In this document: positions 36,640 through 45,232 of the stretch, in pieces
Position numbering within the stretch: position 1 is the stretch's first letter
Layout of the letters: each line of letters begins with the position of its first letter
NCBI GenBank assembly: GCA_003151515.1
Contig: PLXS01000025.1
Span: forward strand, 248,001-312,000
Origin: Opitutaceae bacterium
GTDB lineage: Bacteria > Verrucomicrobiota > Verrucomicrobiia > Opitutales > Opitutaceae
DNA length: 64,000 nucleotides
Direction of reading: 5' to 3'
Notes under the pieces: model-generated
The model's input: only the letters and a program-made list of their open reading frames with translations
The model's database searches: none
What the model was told of the DNA's origin: nothing
Made by a program: the position numbers and the translations under genes

Positions 36640-37428
36640 TCAGATGCTCATGGCATTGTAGCCGCCGTCGACGACGACCTCCGAGCCCGTGATGAAGGAG
36701 CCCGCGGATGCGCTGGCGAGGAGCAGCGCCGCGCCGACAAGCTCGCGCGCCTGCCCGAAGCGCGCCATCGGCGTGTGCCCCATGATGCTGGCGACGCGGT
36801 CCGGCGTCATCACCTTGCGGTTCTGCTCCGCCGGGAAGAAGCCGGGGACGAGCGTGTTGACGCGCACGCGCTTCGGCGCCCACTCGCGCGCCAGGTTCTT
36901 CGAGAGGTTGTGCACCGCTGCCTTGGTCGCCGAGTACGTGAAGACGCGCGACAGGGGCACGATGCCCGACTCGGAGCCCACGTTGATGACGGAGCCGCCC
37001 TCCCCCTTCTCGACCATGTGCCCCCCGAGGACCTGGCACCCGAGGAACACGCCCTTCAGGTTGACCCTGACGATGCGGTCGAACTCGTCCTCGGTGACCG
37101 CCAGGAAGGGCGTGGACGAGTTCACCCCGGCGCCGTTGACGACGATGTCCAGGCGCCCGCTGCGCGCGAGGACCGCCTCAAGAAGCCCCTCGAGGTCGGC
37201 CCTGCTCGTCGCCTCGGCGGCCTGGAACCAGGCGCGTCCGCCGCCGGCGCCTATCCGCTCCAGGCGGGCATGCGCCTTCTCCGGGTTGCGCCCGACGAGC
37301 ACCACCTCGGCGCCCGCCAGGGCAAGGCCCTCGGCGATCGCCCCGCAGAGCTCGCCGGTGCCGCCCACGACGACGGCCACGCGGCCGGAGAGTCCGAAGA
37401 GGTCCTTGAGGAAGTCATCATTTTTCAT
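36640..37428 (-). CDS. SDR oxidoreductase, probable fructuronate/mannonate reductase
   Basis: A 262-residue classical SDR. The cofactor loop is [13 protein letters not shown] (about residues 20-32), the active site has Ser in NVGSESG and Tyr/Lys in YSATK, and the tail [12 protein letters not shown] is typical. SDRs of this kind replace UxuB as D-mannonate oxidoreductase in many bacteria, and the position between an ExuT-like transporter (four-base overlap) and uxaC supports that. Gluconate 5-dehydrogenase activity is an alternative. Confidence 0.85.
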   Translation of the reverse strand: MKNDDFLKDLFGLSGRVAVVVGGTGELCGAIAEGLALAGAEVVLVGRNPEKAHARLERIGAGGGRAWFQAAEATSRADLEGLLEAVLARSGRLDIVVNGAGVNSSTPFLAVTEDEFDRIVRVNLKGVFLGCQVLGGHMVEKGEGGSVINVGSESGIVPLSRVFTYSATKAAVHNLSKNLAREWAPKRVRVNTLVPGFFPAEQNRKVMTPDRVASIMGHTPMARFGQARELVGAALLLASASAGSFITGSEVVVDGGYNAMSI

Positions 37429-39038
37429 GGCGGGTTGGTTTCCTTGTGTATGAGGTCATTGTCGAGCGGAGTCATGTGCGGAATGAGCGCCTGTAGTATC
37501 CCGAAGCAGAACAGGTAGACCGAGCCGGCGGCCAGGAAAGCAAAAAGGTAGCCGACCGGGCCGCTTGTCGAAAGCACCCGCCCGAGGCTCCAGTCCGCCG
37601 CAAGCCCGGCAACAGCCCCGAACATGCCGCCGAATCCGATCAGTGACGCCGTTGCGGCTTTCGGGAACACGTCCGAGACAACCGTGAAGAGGTTCGCCGA
37701 CCATGCCTGGTGGCCGGCCGCCGCCGCGGCCATGAGCAGGACCGCGATCCAATAGAGGGAGTCGGAGCGGGCGCAGCCCGCGACGACGGACTCCATGTTC
37801 CCGGGCATCGGGCGGCCAAGCGCGGCCGAGGCAGCCGCCGTGAACTCCCTCGCCGAGCCGAAGCTGCGGCCCGAGAGCGAGCGAAGGGCCGCCCGGGCGG
37901 CGTCCGGGACCGGGAGCAGCGCCCTCTCGAGCTTCTGCGAGCCCCCGGAGCTCATCTCAACCTCCGCCCTGTAGCGGGCCGCAGCGAGCCGTCCGTAGAA
38001 TCCCGGGTCGGCGTTGAAGCGGGTCGGCACCGCCGTGACAAGGACGACCGGCAGGATGAATAGCGCGCTTCCGAGCAGGGCCGTCTTGCGGGCGCGGTTG
38101 ACCGGCCAGCCCCTGCCGATCAGAGCGGAGGAGAACCAGCCCCCCGCGACGCTCCCGAAGCCCGAGACCACGAAGATCGTGACCAGCGGCAGGGCGAGCG
38201 CCTTGATGTCGAGGCCGAAGCGGTCGTACAGGAACTTCCCCCCCCAAAACAGGTAAAACCACCATGCGGCGTCGGTCACCTTGGCGATCGCGAAACCCCA
38301 GGTCTCGCGCACCGCGAGCAGACGGCGCCACGGGATCCTGGCGCCGGGCGCCTCCGGGCGCGCGCCCCCCTCGATGAGCGCGAGCTCATCCGCGGACACC
38401 TTGGGATGCGACGCCGGCGTGTGATACATCCGCTGCCAGAAGACGAGCCAGACCAGGCTGAAAGCGCCGGTGACCAGGAAGGCGAACTGCCAGTGCGTCC
38501 CGTCGGGCTGCACGACCATCGGCACGACGATCGGCGCCGCAATGGCGCCGGCCGTCGTCCCCGAGTTGAAGATTCCCGTCGCGAGCGCCCGCTCCCGCTG
38601 CGGGAACCACTCGGCGATCGCCTTGATGCCCGCAGGAAAGTTGCCCGACTCGCCCAGCCCCAGGCCGAAGCGCGCGGCCGAGAAGCCGATCACGCTGAAG
38701 GCCGGCCTCACGAGAGCGTGCATCATGCTGAAGGCGCACCACACCGCGACGGAGAGGCTGTAGCCCAGGCGAGTCCCGATCCGGTCGATCGCCGCGCCCA
38801 TGCACACGAGGCCGATCGCGTAGGCTGACTTGAACGCAATGTTGATCCACGCGTAGTCCTGGTCGCTCCAGTGGAAGACCCGGTACTGGAGCGTCGGCGC
38901 GAGCACCCCGAGGACGCTGCGGTCAACGTAGTTGATGGTCGTCGCCACGAACAGCAGCGCCAGAATGCGCCAACGGTAGTGGCCGATCCCTTCGGCAGCC
39001 GGTTGGGGTTCCTTCAATTCAAGGAATGAACTTGCCAA
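37425..39038 (-). CDS. ExuT-like MFS hexuronate transporter
   Basis: A 537-residue major-facilitator protein of the ACS (anion:cation symporter) family. [13 protein letters not shown] in the first helix, [18 protein letters not shown] in the fourth and [15 protein letters not shown] late in the protein match hexuronate permeases. It is longer than the usual 430 residues because about 87 extra residues (about 337-423) are inserted between two helices near the middle. The start appears to be TTG 39038, as no ATG or GTG precedes the first helix. It overlaps the SDR gene by four bases, so import and oxidation are co-expressed. Confidence 0.88.
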   Translation of the reverse strand: MASSFLELKEPQPAAEGIGHYRWRILALLFVATTINYVDRSVLGVLAPTLQYRVFHWSDQDYAWINIAFKSAYAIGLVCMGAAIDRIGTRLGYSLSVAVWCAFSMMHALVRPAFSVIGFSAARFGLGLGESGNFPAGIKAIAEWFPQRERALATGIFNSGTTAGAIAAPIVVPMVVQPDGTHWQFAFLVTGAFSLVWLVFWQRMYHTPASHPKVSADELALIEGGARPEAPGARIPWRRLLAVRETWGFAIAKVTDAAWWFYLFWGGKFLYDRFGLDIKALALPLVTIFVVSGFGSVAGGWFSSALIGRGWPVNRARKTALLGSALFILPVVLVTAVPTRFNADPGFYGRLAAARYRAEVEMSSGGSQKLERALLPVPDAARAALRSLSGRSFGSAREFTAAASAALGRPMPGNMESVVAGCARSDSLYWIAVLLMAAAAAGHQAWSANLFTVVSDVFPKAATASLIGFGGMFGAVAGLAADWSLGRVLSTSGPVGYLFAFLAAGSVYLFCFGILQALIPHMTPLDNDLIHKETNPP

Positions 39039-39103
39039 ACTTGCCGCACGTTTCCACTGAAAACGAACCCCGGGTCGCGGCCGCAGCCGCAGCGCGGGCC
39101 CCC

Positions 39104-40201
39104 ATGGCTGAAACCTACCACATCGTCAGCGAGTCCCAGCACAACAGCCTCGTCGAGGCTGTCTACCGCAGGCGCGGCTACCTGCCGGACGAGGCGGCCG
39201 ACGGGGCGCGCCTCTGCGCCGAGGCGACGCGCCACGGGATCCGCACGCACAACGCCATCAAGGCCCTGCACCTGGACCACCTCTTCGGCTCGGGCTCGAA
39301 GGGCTGCGTGCCGGGGGCCCAGATCGAGGAGAGGCCGTCGAGGTTCTCGGCCTCCCGCATCTGGAATGCCAACCGCAAGCTCGGCCAGCCGACGGCCTAC
39401 CGGGCCATGGAGGCGGCGATCGAGCTCGCGGAGCGCCACGGCGTCGGCACGGTGTCGGTGGACAACGCGTTCCACTACCTCTGGGGCGGCGGCTACGTCC
39501 TGGACGCGGCGAAGCGCGGCTACATCGCCTACACGAACTGCACGGCCGCCTTGGCGGAGGTCGTGCCCTTCGGCGGCAAGTTCCCCACCCTGGGGACGAA
39601 CCCGCACTCCTGGGGCTTTCCGACAATGGCCGCCGTGGGGTTCCCCGTCGTCATCGATTGGGCCACCTCGGTGATAGCGATGGGCCGCGTGCAGCAGCTC
39701 AGGCGAGAGGGCCTCCCGTTGCCGCCAAACGCCGCCCTGGACCGGGCGGGCAACCCGACCGTGGACGCGCAGCAGGCCGCCTACCTCCTGCCGTTCGGGG
39801 CGCACAAGGGATACGGGCTCTCGCTCATAAACGAGCTGGTCGCGGCCTTCATCGGCGGATCGCTCCCCACGGTCCGCAGCCGCTGGGACGAGCAGCCGGG
39901 CGAGAAGCACACGTGCGCCTTCTTCTTCCAGGTGATCCACCCCGAGGCGCTTAGCGCCGGTGCGTTCGCGAACGGCCGCGACCAGGCGGCAAACGTCAAG
40001 GCCGTGATCAGGGACGTGCTGGGCCACGGCAACGAGCGCTGCCTGCTCCCGGGCCAGGTCGAGGCCGACTGGGCGAGGAGATCGGCCGAGGCGGGCGGCC
40101 TCCTCTTCACGCCCGCCGAGGTCGAAGCCCTCAACGAGCTCGCAAATGAGGCCGGATTGGCGCGCCTCGCCGCCTCTTCGGCGCGCTCGGTGATCGTCTG
40201 A
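39104..40201 (+). CDS. Ldh2-family NAD(P)-dependent dehydrogenase
   Basis: A 365-residue protein of the malate/L-lactate dehydrogenase 2 family (also ureidoglycolate and 2,3-diketo-gulonate reductases). Marks include FHYLWGGGYVLDAAKRG, YTNCTAALAEV, GTNPHSWGFP and LPFGAHKGYGLSL. I chose ATG 39104, since the 26 residues encoded before it (from an in-frame ATG at 39026) are Ala-rich without homology and overlap the start of the divergent transporter. In this setting it may reduce a keto-acid derived from uronates, but its substrate cannot be read. Confidence 0.83.
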   Translation: MAETYHIVSESQHNSLVEAVYRRRGYLPDEAADGARLCAEATRHGIRTHNAIKALHLDHLFGSGSKGCVPGAQIEERPSRFSASRIWNANRKLGQPTAYRAMEAAIELAERHGVGTVSVDNAFHYLWGGGYVLDAAKRGYIAYTNCTAALAEVVPFGGKFPTLGTNPHSWGFPTMAAVGFPVVIDWATSVIAMGRVQQLRREGLPLPPNAALDRAGNPTVDAQQAAYLLPFGAHKGYGLSLINELVAAFIGGSLPTVRSRWDEQPGEKHTCAFFFQVIHPEALSAGAFANGRDQAANVKAVIRDVLGHGNERCLLPGQVEADWARRSAEAGGLLFTPAEVEALNELANEAGLARLAASSARSVIV

Positions 40202-40213
40202 GCCCGTGCGGCG

Positions 40214-42469
40214 TCACGGCCCGACGTCTATCACGCAGGTGGTGTCGGTGAAGGCATATGGCTTGCTATCGGTGGGATCAAAGCGCGCGGTCCGGGTAAG
40301 GATCTCCCTGCGCCCGGGTTTGCCGAAGGCCACCGTGTAGGTGCCGATCCAGCTCTCCTTCGCGCCTTCCGGCGCGGGGATGCGGCACAGGGTCCTTCTC
40401 TCCGTCAGGTCGGTGATCTCAATGAAGTCGAGCCTTCCGGCCGCGTCGAAGGCGCCATACGTTATCGGCACGGGCTCGGCCACCCTGCACGAGCGGGGCG
40501 CTCGTAGGACGGCGAATCGCTGCTCGTCGCCGACGTGAACTGTCAATGCAAAGGGCGTCGATCCCACCGAGTTGCGGGCAACCAGCGCCAAAGTGAAGTC
40601 GCCGGCAGCTTGGAACCTGCCACTGAGCTTCCCCGACCGGGCGTCGAGGCGAATGCCCGTCGGCAGCGATTCGGCGGCGTATGTGACGGGGCTGTAGGCA
40701 GCCCTCGCGAAGAAGAGGAAGTCGGCCCTGGTCGACGCGAGTGTCGCCGGCGGCGAGACGAAGGCCGGGGCAAAGGGAGGGGGCAACGGCGACTGCGGGG
40801 CGCCGCCGAGATCTCTCCTCACCATGGCGTCAAGGCTGACAGCGGCCGGCGACCCTTGAGAGCCGAGCTCCCGGCGCTCGTAGATCGACACCTCGCCATC
40901 CTCCACGGTGACGTCCCCGGCGTGCCTAAGATTGGACTCGCACCACATTCGCATCGCGGGAAGCAGCTCGAGCATCTGCCGATCAAAGGGCCATTTGCCG
41001 TGCGCCCCTTCCACGACACAGACAAAGTCGCTGTTTGCGAGGCCCTGCATCACGGTTTCCTTCGTCGTAGCGATCAGCCCTGTTGGCAGCTCCCCGAGGA
41101 ACATAAGGAGCCTGTGGTGCCGCTCGAATCCAAGCACCTGGAATGCCCCGGCGTTCAAGCCATCCGAGATCCAGGTCACCGACACCCGGGGGCGCTCAAG
41201 ACCCGACTCCTCGGCCCGATAGAACAGGTAATCGCTGACAGCGTTAATTCTTCGGAAATCGGCAACCATTCTATCGGTTTCCCTGCTCCTTGTCTCAGCG
41301 CTCGCAAATTGAAATCCCCCAAAGAGGACAACCGCTCCGCTGACCGCACCGACGGCATGCTTCGTCACCAACCGGGCCAGGGAGGTCCACACGAGGATGA
41401 TGATCCAGACCGCACCGGGGATGAGGATGCTCACCGTTTTTGGGGCCTTTTCCGGATACGCGACCAGCACTGCCGCGGGAACGAGGACGAAGACCGTGAC
41501 CACCACCCACGCGCTTCCGAGGGAGTAACCCGCCGAGGCCGGGTGCACAGCCCGGGTCTGTCGGATTGCGCTCATGGCAAGAAGCGCACCGGCAGCCCCA
41601 AATCCGAGGGCCAAGGCCGACGCGCCGATTCTATAGACAATCAACTCCTCGAACAGCCACTTGACCTTCGCCATCAGGCCAACATGGGCCATGTACAGCG
41701 CGCCCTGCGCCCCCTGGATCGGCTCAGCCCAGTAGTATGAGTAGATCGCTTCGCGGCAGTTCCAGAGGGCGGGAGCGCAAAGGGCAAAGGCGACGAATGC
41801 CGCAAGGAGCAGCCGCCCGCATCGAATCCGCCGGTCTGGGCGCGTGGACAACCAAGAAAGCAGGGCGAGGAAAATGAGGCCAAAATAGACGGCGGTCAGG
41901 AACCGGGTCAGGATGGCCGCCCCCACAGCCGCACCAAGAAAAACCATCCACCGCGTCGAGCGAAACCCGTCACTGGCCAGCGCCGCGGCAAGCGCCACGC
42001 CGAAGGCGCAGACAGCCATCCAGTCCAGTCGAAAATCAATGGTGGAGCCGCTGTCGGCCGACCAGGGAAGGTTCACGGCGGCCAGGAATGCAACGGCGGC
42101 CCATGAAATCGGCCAAGACTGCGAGAGCCGGCGGACCACGACGAACGTCGCCGCCTGCAGCGCCAGGAACGCCGCCATATTCAGCGAAAGCGCTGCCAAA
42201 CGCGATGGTCCAACTGCCTCGAAAACCAGCAGCGTCAGGGGCCTATGAAGCAATCCCTGCGGCGATACCTGGGAAAGCGCCTGGCGTACTCCCTTCGCAA
42301 ATCCGACGTCCTGCGCCCGCACATACCCGTTGTATGCCTCCTGAAGGTATTGAAGCTGGTCCTGCCACCTCGGGTAAACCCAGGCGTAGTGACGGCTCGT
42401 GACCTCGCAGAACACGGTCAACTCAGCCGCGAACACGACGGCCAGCGCAAGTAGGTGGACGGATTTCAA
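40214..42469 (-). CDS. GT-C-like membrane protein with C-terminal Ig-like domain
   Basis: A 751-residue protein: about ten helices in the first 390 residues, a soluble part, then a putative Ig (He_PIG-type) domain at about 600-650 (TYAAESLPTGIRLDARSGKLSG, then NSVGSTPFALTV), and a beta-rich end. The first loop (YPRWQDQLQYLQEAY) carries the acidic/aromatic pattern of GT-C enzymes. The gene stands alone between a dehydrogenase (convergent) and queG, and its codon use is less GC-biased than the neighbours. A membrane glycosyltransferase or surface-glycan sensor is possible; the function is unknown. Confidence 0.75.
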   Translation of the reverse strand: MKSVHLLALAVVFAAELTVFCEVTSRHYAWVYPRWQDQLQYLQEAYNGYVRAQDVGFAKGVRQALSQVSPQGLLHRPLTLLVFEAVGPSRLAALSLNMAAFLALQAATFVVVRRLSQSWPISWAAVAFLAAVNLPWSADSGSTIDFRLDWMAVCAFGVALAAALASDGFRSTRWMVFLGAAVGAAILTRFLTAVYFGLIFLALLSWLSTRPDRRIRCGRLLLAAFVAFALCAPALWNCREAIYSYYWAEPIQGAQGALYMAHVGLMAKVKWLFEELIVYRIGASALALGFGAAGALLAMSAIRQTRAVHPASAGYSLGSAWVVVTVFVLVPAAVLVAYPEKAPKTVSILIPGAVWIIILVWTSLARLVTKHAVGAVSGAVVLFGGFQFASAETRSRETDRMVADFRRINAVSDYLFYRAEESGLERPRVSVTWISDGLNAGAFQVLGFERHHRLLMFLGELPTGLIATTKETVMQGLANSDFVCVVEGAHGKWPFDRQMLELLPAMRMWCESNLRHAGDVTVEDGEVSIYERRELGSQGSPAAVSLDAMVRRDLGGAPQSPLPPPFAPAFVSPPATLASTRADFLFFARAAYSPVTYAAESLPTGIRLDARSGKLSGRFQAAGDFTLALVARNSVGSTPFALTVHVGDEQRFAVLRAPRSCRVAEPVPITYGAFDAAGRLDFIEITDLTERRTLCRIPAPEGAKESWIGTYTVAFGKPGRREILTRTARFDPTDSKPYAFTDTTCVIDVGP

Positions 42470-42608
42470 TGTCAGCTGCCTAGTCTATCCAACCTGCGGT
42501 CCTTCCTTGCGAGGCTGAACAGACCACGACGCCAGGCCTGGCTCCCGGGCCGGCCACATCGTCTTCACAGCGGCCGTCCGATGGAAATAGCCGCGCGCAC
42601 GTGGGGCG

Positions 42609-43742
42609 TCAGGCGTCGGCGCCGGCCTGTGTGTACTCCTCAAGCACCGAGGGGTCGCGTTCCGAGGTGCGAGCGTCAACCAGCCCGCCCAAGCCTCCTA
42701 GCCTTCCCGCGGCCCACACCGCGTGGGCGCGGACGATCGGCGAATCATGCGAGGCGAGCCGCACCAAGGCATCGAGGAGGCTCTGGTCGCCCGAATTTCC
42801 CGCCGCCACGCAGGCGTTGCGAAGGAGGCCGGCCAGCTTCAGGCGCTTGACCGCCGTGCCGCGGAAGACCTGGGCGAAGCGCTCGGGCGTGAGCTCAAGG
42901 ATATCGCGGATCGACAGCGCAGCGATCCCGTCGCGGGCCTCGAGGATCAGCCTGCGGCCCGCTGACGCGAAGCGGTTCCAGGGGCAGGCGTCTAGGCAGG
43001 CATCGCACCCGAAGATGCGGGCGCCGATGGAGGGGCGTAGCGCGCGCGGAATCGAACCCCGGTTCTCGATCGTCTGGTAGGATATGCACAGGCGCGCGTC
43101 GACGACGCCGGGCCGCGGGAAGGCCAGCGTCGGGCATGCGTCCATGCACCGCGTGCACTTGCCGCAGAGCAGGCCCACGGCGCCACGGTCCCCGCGCAGC
43201 CGCACAGGCGGATCGGGCTCCAGAGCGAGCCTGGTCAGGATCGCGCACAGGAAGAGCCAGTTGCCGTGCCGCCGCGAGATGAGCATCGCGTTCTTGCCGA
43301 TGAAGCCGACGCCCGCCGACGCGGCCCACGCCCGCTCCAGGACCGGTCCCGTGTCGACATAGTAGCGGTAGTCGCCGGGCGCGGCCCCAAGCTCCTCCTC
43401 GAGCACGCGGCCGGCCCGCTCCAGCGCGGGCCTGATCGAGTCGTGGTAGTCGCGGTAGAGGCTGTAGCGCGCCCAAACGGGTGCGCCCTCGGGCGCACCG
43501 CTCCCGCCCTGGTAGTAGTTGACGCCCAGGAGGACCGCCGAGCGCGCCCCCTCGAGGACCAGGCCCGGGTCGAGCCTCTTGGCTGCCGTCCTGCCCATCC
43601 AGTCCATGTCCGCGTGGTAGCCCCTCTCGAGCCACGAAGTCAGGCCCTCGCCGCCGGGCGCACCCGCCAGGGCCGCGAAGCGCACCTCGTCGAAGCCCAG
43701 CTCGCCCAGCCGCCTTCTCAGGTTCTCCTGGCGGGCGGCCAT
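42609..43742 (-). CDS. queG: Epoxyqueuosine reductase
   Basis: QueG performs the last step of queuosine synthesis in tRNA, using cobalamin and two 4Fe-4S clusters. Both cluster motifs are present in the 377 residues: LCGKCTRCMDACP and FGCDACLDACPWN. The cobalamin domain has the usual FIGKNAMLISRRHG. The C-terminal HEAT-like part (HDSPIVRAHAVWAAGRLGG) is also typical. The ATG lies four bases after the aroK stop, so it belongs to the FKBP-aroK-queG operon. Confidence 0.95.
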   Translation of the reverse strand: MAARQENLRRRLGELGFDEVRFAALAGAPGGEGLTSWLERGYHADMDWMGRTAAKRLDPGLVLEGARSAVLLGVNYYQGGSGAPEGAPVWARYSLYRDYHDSIRPALERAGRVLEEELGAAPGDYRYYVDTGPVLERAWAASAGVGFIGKNAMLISRRHGNWLFLCAILTRLALEPDPPVRLRGDRGAVGLLCGKCTRCMDACPTLAFPRPGVVDARLCISYQTIENRGSIPRALRPSIGARIFGCDACLDACPWNRFASAGRRLILEARDGIAALSIRDILELTPERFAQVFRGTAVKRLKLAGLLRNACVAAGNSGDQSLLDALVRLASHDSPIVRAHAVWAAGRLGGLGGLVDARTSERDPSVLEEYTQAGADA

Positions 43743-43746
43743 GGTG

Positions 43747-44307
43747 CTAGCCCCCCCCCTGTGCGCGCCTCCTGGCGAACTCCGCCGAATCGCGCTTCCA
43801 GACCCTGATGACGTGCGCCGCTATCTCGCTCAAGGGGCGCGAGTCGGTGAGGATCACGGTCCCCGCGGCCCTGTAGATGGCCTCGCGCTCCGCGTAGAGG
43901 GCGCGCGCCCGCGCGTCCGGGTCCTCGACGTCGAGGAGCGGCCGGGTGGCCCCGTGGCGGCGGGTGCGCGCAAGGATCGTCTCTATCGACGCGTGCAGGC
44001 AGATGACGACGCCCTTGGAGGAAAGCAGCTCGAGCATGCCGGGCTGGACCACAATGCCGCCGCCGCAGGCCACAACGAGGCGCTCGGGCGCGTGGCCCTC
44101 CTCGACAAAGCGCCACTCGAGCTTGCGGAAGGCCGCCTCGCCGTCCGCCGCGAAGATCTGGGCGACCGTCTTGGCGGCCCCGCGCTCGATCTCATGGTCG
44201 CTGTCCACGCACTTGAAGCCAATGCGGCGGGCTACCGCCCGCCCGACGGTCGTCTTGCCGGTTCCCATGAAACCGACGAGGTAGAGGTTAACGTCCGCAG
44301 GATTCAG
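43747..44307 (-). CDS. aroK: Shikimate kinase with probable CTG start
   Basis: Shikimate kinase phosphorylates shikimate in aromatic amino-acid synthesis. The Walker A loop GFMGTGKTT, the shikimate site VDSDHEIE, the GGG of ACGGGIV and the lid RRHGATRPLL are all present. The first normal start codon, ATG 44268, falls inside the Walker A loop and would remove its first Gly and the preceding beta-strand (NLYLV). Upstream in frame there is no ATG, GTG or TTG before the stop at 44322; the best start is CTG 44307, which gives NPADVNLYLVGF and has AGGA about ten bases upstream. With it the protein has 186 residues, a normal length. Confidence 0.88.
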   Translation of the reverse strand: MNPADVNLYLVGFMGTGKTTVGRAVARRIGFKCVDSDHEIERGAAKTVAQIFAADGEAAFRKLEWRFVEEGHAPERLVVACGGGIVVQPGMLELLSSKGVVICLHASIETILARTRRHGATRPLLDVEDPDARARALYAEREAIYRAAGTVILTDSRPLSEIAAHVIRVWKRDSAEFARRRAQGGG

Positions 44308-44343
44308 GGAAAGCGCGTCCTACGAAGTGCTGCGGGCCGGTGC

Positions 44344-45126
44344 CTACTTGGCGGGCGCCGGAACCGCGCCGGCCGCGGGCGCCGCCGCCGGCGTGAAGTC
44401 GATCAGCTCGACCTCGAAGATGAGCGCCGCGTCGGGGGGAATGCCCATGTTGCCCCTGTCGCCGTACGCGAGCTGCGGGGGGATGTAGAGGCGGATCTTG
44501 CCGCCCTTTCCGATCATCTGCAGGCCCTCTATCCAGCCCGGGATCATCTGCCTCAGGTCGAAGTCCATGGGCTTGCCCTGGCGCTCCGAGCTGTCGAACA
44601 CCGTGCCGTCGATGAGCGTGCCCGTGTAGTTGACCTTCACCTTGTCCGTCGGCTTGGGCATCTCGGCCGAGCCGTGGCTCAGGATCTCGTAGCGCAGGCC
44701 GTCGCGCGTCTCCACGACGTTCTTGTTCGAGCGAAGCTTTTCGAAGAACTGGGCCGAGTCGGCCATGTTCTTGGCCCGCAGCCTATCGAGTATCGCGTTC
44801 TGCTTCTTCTCGACGTACTCCGACATCGCCGGCCCGATCTTCTGGATCTCAAATGGCGAGAGCTTGCCGGTCACGGCCTCCGTGATCCCCTTGGTGAGCG
44901 AGTCGGCCTCGGCCTGCGTGAGCTCGAGCTGGGAGAGGCCGGTCTTCTGCGCCACGAACCACCCGAACTCCTCGAGGAGCTGGTCGTTCGTGTAGGCCGG
45001 GACCGGGACGGCGCCCGCCGGGGCGGCGCCCGCCGGCGCTTGCGCCGGCGCTCCCGCCTGCGCAAAGGCCAGAGTCGAGGATGCGAGGGCGATTACGAGA
45101 CCGTTTCTCATGCGCTTTGAGTTCAT
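44344..45126 (-). CDS. Exported FKBP-type peptidyl-prolyl isomerase
   Basis: A 260-residue PPIase. A signal peptide (about residues 1-23, LVIALASSTLAFA) and an Ala/Pro linker lead to an FkpA/Mip-like dimerisation helix region (about 45-130) and an FKBP domain (about 140-245) with VKVNYTGTLIDGTVFDSS, MIPGWIEGLQMI and IPPQLAYGDRG. This is the usual periplasmic folding catalyst. I chose ATG 45126; an upstream frame adds 13 non-homologous residues, and ATG 45111 is an alternative. It is the first gene of the operon with aroK and queG. Confidence 0.92.
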   Translation of the reverse strand: MNSKRMRNGLVIALASSTLAFAQAGAPAQAPAGAAPAGAVPVPAYTNDQLLEEFGWFVAQKTGLSQLELTQAEADSLTKGITEAVTGKLSPFEIQKIGPAMSEYVEKKQNAILDRLRAKNMADSAQFFEKLRSNKNVVETRDGLRYEILSHGSAEMPKPTDKVKVNYTGTLIDGTVFDSSERQGKPMDFDLRQMIPGWIEGLQMIGKGGKIRLYIPPQLAYGDRGNMGIPPDAALIFEVELIDFTPAAAPAAGAVPAPAK

Positions 45127-45232
45127 GGTAGAGGGGCACCCACCTATGCCACCGCTGGGGTGCATTGCAATTACATAGCGGTGTTCGCCGCTTGAGTCGG
45201 AAGCCCCTATCCGCCAGCCTCAACCCCCAAAA

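Noticed and set aside
43045-43065. tRNA-like T-arm (GGTTCGATTCC on the minus strand)
   Set aside because: It lies inside queG and encodes part of its conserved ENRGSIPRA stretch; no acceptor stem or anticodon arm can be built around it.
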